DNA of 64,000 nt from Neisseria yangbaofengii (GTDB lineage Bacteria; Pseudomonadota; Gammaproteobacteria; Burkholderiales; Neisseriaceae): the NCBI RefSeq assembly GCF_014898075.1, contig NZ_CP062976.1, positions 558,001 to 622,000 on the forward strand. Direction: 5' to 3'. A program made the position numbers and the translations under genes. This document shows, in pieces, positions 61,469 through 64,000 of the stretch. Under the pieces are notes generated by a model that was not told the origin of the DNA, did no database searches, and was given only the letters and a program-made list of their open reading frames with translations. The number at the start of each line of letters is the position of its first letter. The first letter of the stretch is position 1.

Positions 61469-62647
61469 ATGAACAAACAATTTTCTGCTTTGTGGCCATC
61501 GTTGCAAAAATTCTTTTTATATTTAATCATGGCTTGTTTCTTATTGGCCAATGCTGCCTGCGGCAGCCCTTCGGCGCATGCGGATAATTTATCGGCACAA
61601 GGCAAGCATAATGGCTTGATGCTGGATAATGCGCGCCGTTATTATTCGGTGGCAGTAATCAAACAATATATCGACACACTGGCCGAAAATGGCGGCGGTT
61701 TTCTGCATCTGCATTTTTCTGACCATGAAAACTACGGTTTGGAAAGTAAGCTATTGAATCAAAAAGCAGCAGATGCAGATGTTTCGGACGGCCTTTACCG
61801 TAATCCGCAAACCGGCAAACCTTTTTTAAGCGATGCCCAGTTGGGTGAAATTGTGGCTTATGCGCATGAGAAAAAGATTGAATTGATACCGGAATTGGGC
61901 AGCCCAAACCATATGGGCGGCATTTTTACGCTGCTCACGCATTATCGCGGCAAAGATTATGTGCAGTCGATAAAATCAAATGTGGTGGATGATGAAATCG
62001 ACATTACCAATTCGCAAAGTATTGCTTTGGTGGAATCACTGATGACGGAAGTGATGGCTAAATTCCCGCACAGCAAACGCTTTCATATCGGTGCAGATGA
62101 GTTTGGCTACAGTGTGGAAAGTCATCCTGAATTTGTCGCTTATGTAAACCGATTGGCTGATTTTCTCGCCCGCAAAGGCTGGAAGACCCAAATGTGGAAT
62201 GATGGCTTAATCAAGCAAAGCTTGGCTGATTTAAATAGGCAAATTGAAGTGGCCTATTGGAGTTACGACGGCAATGCGCAAGATAAAGCCGAGCGTAAGA
62301 AACGCCGTCATCTGCGTGCCAGTATGCCGGAATTGATTGAAGCCGGTTTCAAAGTGTGGAACTACAATTCCTATTATCTTTATTTTATCCCCGGCTCAGA
62401 TGTCGGGTCTTCGCATGATACCAATTACGCGATTCGTGATGTCGAGCAGAATTGGCATTTAGGCGTGTGGGATGATGCCAACAGCAAAAACGCTTTACCG
62501 CAATCGCAACAAGCAGCGGTAGGCGGGGCGGCTTTGGCGGTGTGGGGTGAGCATTCCGATTCGTTAAGTGACCAAACCATGTTTGCCTATACGCACAAAT
62601 TATTGGAAGCTGTGTTGGCTAAGGCGAATCGTCGTAATCACGACTAA
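61469..62647 (+). CDS. Dispersin-B-like glycoside hydrolase family 20 beta-N-acetylhexosaminidase
   Basis: A 392-residue exported enzyme. A signal sequence (residues 1-38, ending CFLLANAACGSPSAHA) precedes a single GH20 barrel. Its closest known style is dispersin B of Aggregatibacter, which cuts poly-N-acetylglucosamine in biofilm matrix. Shared blocks are GLMLDNARRYYS near 53, FLHLHFSDHENYGLES near 80, ELIPELGSPNHMGGIF near 140 and RMWNDGL-type QMWNDGLIKQ. The catalytic pair D210/E211 lies in HIGADEFGYSVES. YWSYDG, NYNSYYLYFIPGSD and AALAVWGEHSDSL complete the site. The cysteine before GSPS has a poor lipobox, so it may be secreted rather than lipid-anchored. ATG at 61469; the 22-codon upstream extension has no signal sequence of its own. 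Confidence 0.9.
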   Translation: MNKQFSALWPSLQKFFLYLIMACFLLANAACGSPSAHADNLSAQGKHNGLMLDNARRYYSVAVIKQYIDTLAENGGGFLHLHFSDHENYGLESKLLNQKAADADVSDGLYRNPQTGKPFLSDAQLGEIVAYAHEKKIELIPELGSPNHMGGIFTLLTHYRGKDYVQSIKSNVVDDEIDITNSQSIALVESLMTEVMAKFPHSKRFHIGADEFGYSVESHPEFVAYVNRLADFLARKGWKTQMWNDGLIKQSLADLNRQIEVAYWSYDGNAQDKAERKKRRHLRASMPELIEAGFKVWNYNSYYLYFIPGSDVGSSHDTNYAIRDVEQNWHLGVWDDANSKNALPQSQQAAVGGAALAVWGEHSDSLSDQTMFAYTHKLLEAVLAKANRRNHD

Positions 62648-62654
62648 GTGAATC

Positions 62655-62698
62655 AAACAGGCCGTCTGAAAGATTTAAAAATTTCAGACGGCCTGTTT
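62655..62698 (+). terminator. Inverted uptake-sequence terminator
   Basis: 17-bp arms (AAACAGGCCGTCTGAAA and complement) with a 10-base loop and T-rich tail, after the dispersin-like gene. Confidence 0.85.
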
Positions 62699-63047
62699 AT
62701 TAACTTCGAGTGCTTATTCAAACTGTAGACAATTGTGGCATACCAATCAAAAAGGCATAGCAAGTTGGCAGATATTTATTTTATAAAAATCAAACAGTAA
62801 TTAAATTTAATAAAAATAATGTTAAAAGATGAAAGTTTTTGTCTTGCCTGAAAACACAGATTAGGTTATCGTTGGACTTCCTTATTTTCATAAACTCTGA
62901 GCCTTAATCCAATTGTCCGAACGGATTGGCTGTCGTCGTGTCCTAGCAATGTGCGTACCCTAAATCGCTACTTGATAGGCTTGCATTACAGGTGCTGTGA
63001 CGAAGCTGCCGTTGCTGTTGGTTTAACGCCCTATAAAAGAGGTTGTT
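62699..63047 (+). other. Leader of the acetolactate synthase gene
   Basis: About 350 bp without a gene. The first half is AT-rich and likely holds the promoter. The second half has a hairpin CCAATTGTCCG/CGGATTGG (62909-62929) and GC-richer DNA up to the AGAGGTTG ribosome binding site. I found no leader peptide rich in Ile, Leu or Val codons. Confidence 0.45.
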
Positions 63048-64000
63048 ATGCAATTATCAGGCGCACAAATCATTGTGCAAAGTCTCAAGGCCGAAGGCGT
63101 TGAATACGTTTTCGGTTATCCGGGCGGCGCAGTTCTCGAAATCTACGACGCCATCTACCAGCTCAATAAATTCAAGCACATCCTGACCCGACACGAGCAG
63201 GCAGCCGTTCATGCGGCCGATGCTTATGCACGCACCAGCGGTAAAGTCGGTGTGGCTTTGGTGACTTCCGGCCCCGGCGCGACCAATGCGGTGACCGGTA
63301 TTGCCACGGCTTATTCGGATTCGATTCCGATGGTTGTCATCACAGGTCAGGTCGGTACGCCGGCCATCGGCAGCGATGCGTTCCAAGAAGTCGACACCGT
63401 CGGCATTACCCGACCGTGCGTGAAACACAATTTCTTGGTGACCGACATCAACGATTTGGCCAATACCATCAAAAAAGCGTTCCAAATTGCCGCCGGCGGC
63501 CGTCCGGGGCCCGTGGTAATTGATGTGCCGAAAGACGTGACGCAGGCGATGGCGAAATTCAGCTACCCGCAAGAAGACATTTTTATCCGCTCCTATCAGC
63601 CCGTGGTGCAAGGCCATGCCGGTCAGATTAAAAAAGCGGTGCAGATGTTTGCTTCTGCTAAACGTCCGATTATCTATTTTGGCGGCGGTATTGTATTGGG
63701 CAATGCCAGCCAAGAATTGGTTGGATTGGTACACGCCACCGGCGCACCATGCGTCGGCACTTTGATGGGTTTGGGCGCAGTGCCTTCCGGCGACCGTCAA
63801 TATCTCGGCATGCTGGGCATGCACGGCACGTACGAAGCCAACTTGGCCATGCAGGATGCCGATGTAGTGTTGGCAGTAGGCGCGCGATTTGACGACCGCG
63901 TTGTGTCCGTGCCATCCAAATTCTTGGAAAAACCGAAAAAAATCATTCATGTCGATGTTGACCCGTCGAGCATTGCCAAACGCGTTAAAGCCGACATTCC
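63048..64000 (+). CDS. ilvI: Acetolactate synthase, large catalytic subunit (cut by window end)
   Basis: This enzyme joins two pyruvates, or pyruvate and 2-oxobutyrate, in the first common step of branched-chain amino-acid synthesis, using thiamine diphosphate. The 317 residues present open MQLSGAQIIVQSLKAEGVEY, then FGYPGGAVLEIYDA near 23, the cofactor-activating glutamate in TRHEQAAVHAADAYAR near 47, and VALVTSGPGATNAVTG near 67. The FAD-binding middle domain carries GGGIVLGNAS and VLAVGARFDDRV near 275. The gene runs off the window still open. Whether ilvB or ilvI is the better name cannot be told from sequence; usually ilvH (small subunit) and ilvC follow. Confidence 0.95.
   Translation, partial: MQLSGAQIIVQSLKAEGVEYVFGYPGGAVLEIYDAIYQLNKFKHILTRHEQAAVHAADAYARTSGKVGVALVTSGPGATNAVTGIATAYSDSIPMVVITGQVGTPAIGSDAFQEVDTVGITRPCVKHNFLVTDINDLANTIKKAFQIAAGGRPGPVVIDVPKDVTQAMAKFSYPQEDIFIRSYQPVVQGHAGQIKKAVQMFASAKRPIIYFGGGIVLGNASQELVGLVHATGAPCVGTLMGLGAVPSGDRQYLGMLGMHGTYEANLAMQDADVVLAVGARFDDRVVSVPSKFLEKPKKIIHVDVDPSSIAKRVKADI

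Noticed and set aside
63057-63950. A 297-codon open frame on the minus strand at the window end
   Set aside because: It is the mirror of the acetolactate synthase gene, whose plus-strand frame is unmistakable; the minus frame is rich in histidine and glycine with no family features.

Overview
The window is a chromosomal segment of a Neisseria species. The clearest sign is the 12-mer DNA uptake sequence AGGCCGTCTGAA (the AG dialect), present in dozens of copies, mostly as inverted pairs that form terminators after genes. Three Correia-type elements of about 107 bp, dRS3 repeats and an IS1106-like relic are also typical of Neisseria. I cannot name the species; the AG dialect argues against N. 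meningitidis and N. gonorrhoeae themselves, which mainly use the AT dialect.

Layout. 1-8.1 kb: a GlcG/HbpS-like protein, an EamA exporter, hemL, a small periplasmic protein, miaB, an AEC transporter and a purine permease. 8.1-17.4 kb: the methylcitrate (propionate) cluster prpB, prpC, acnD and prpF. It is preceded by a long leader with a small ORF, and interrupted by a prephenate-decarboxylase-like gene, a LysE exporter and the trans-aconitate methyltransferase gene tam. 17.4-18.0 kb: a repeat-rich spacer with a large hairpin and 40-bp tandem repeats. 18-29 kb: YciO-like protein, amino-acid racemase, M50 protease, DUF1289, hemN and fnr (divergent, sharing an FNR box), cysB, rmpM, thiL-pgpA, apaG and an alanine symporter. 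29.1-30.3 kb: a decayed IS5-family (IS1106-like) element. 30.3-41.4 kb: cytX, DUF2288, a zinc ABC transporter, ETF-ubiquinone oxidoreductase, potF, rppH and parE.

41.5-46 kb is the accessory hot spot. An IS630-family element has cut off the 3' end of an isochorismatase-family gene. After a HerA-like ATPase gene comes a microcin/class II bacteriocin-like cassette: a double-glycine peptide broken by an amber codon, an intrinsic terminator, and a two-helix candidate immunity protein. It is bounded by a decayed second copy of part of the ATPase gene.

46-56.7 kb: a Bcr/CflA exporter, pheA, then a sodium-pumping NADH:quinone reductase module (nqrABCDEF with nqrM and apbE close by). 57-64 kb: an aldo/keto reductase with a damaged start, hisD, hisG, a SCO protein, tRNA-Leu(CAA), a dispersin-B-like hexosaminidase, and the start of the acetolactate synthase large subunit gene, cut by the window edge.

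Functional links: ApbE attaches FMN to NqrB and NqrC and NqrM assists Nqr maturation, so 48.6-56.7 kb is one respiratory unit. PrpB/C/AcnD/PrpF turn propionyl-CoA plus oxaloacetate into pyruvate and succinate. ZnuA/B/C form one zinc importer with candidate Zur sites. The most novel-looking material is the bacteriocin-like cassette (44.9-45.7 kb), the BacA-like/LysE pair (11.2-12.3 kb), the dispersin-like enzyme (61.5-62.6 kb) and the prpB leader (8.4-8.8 kb).
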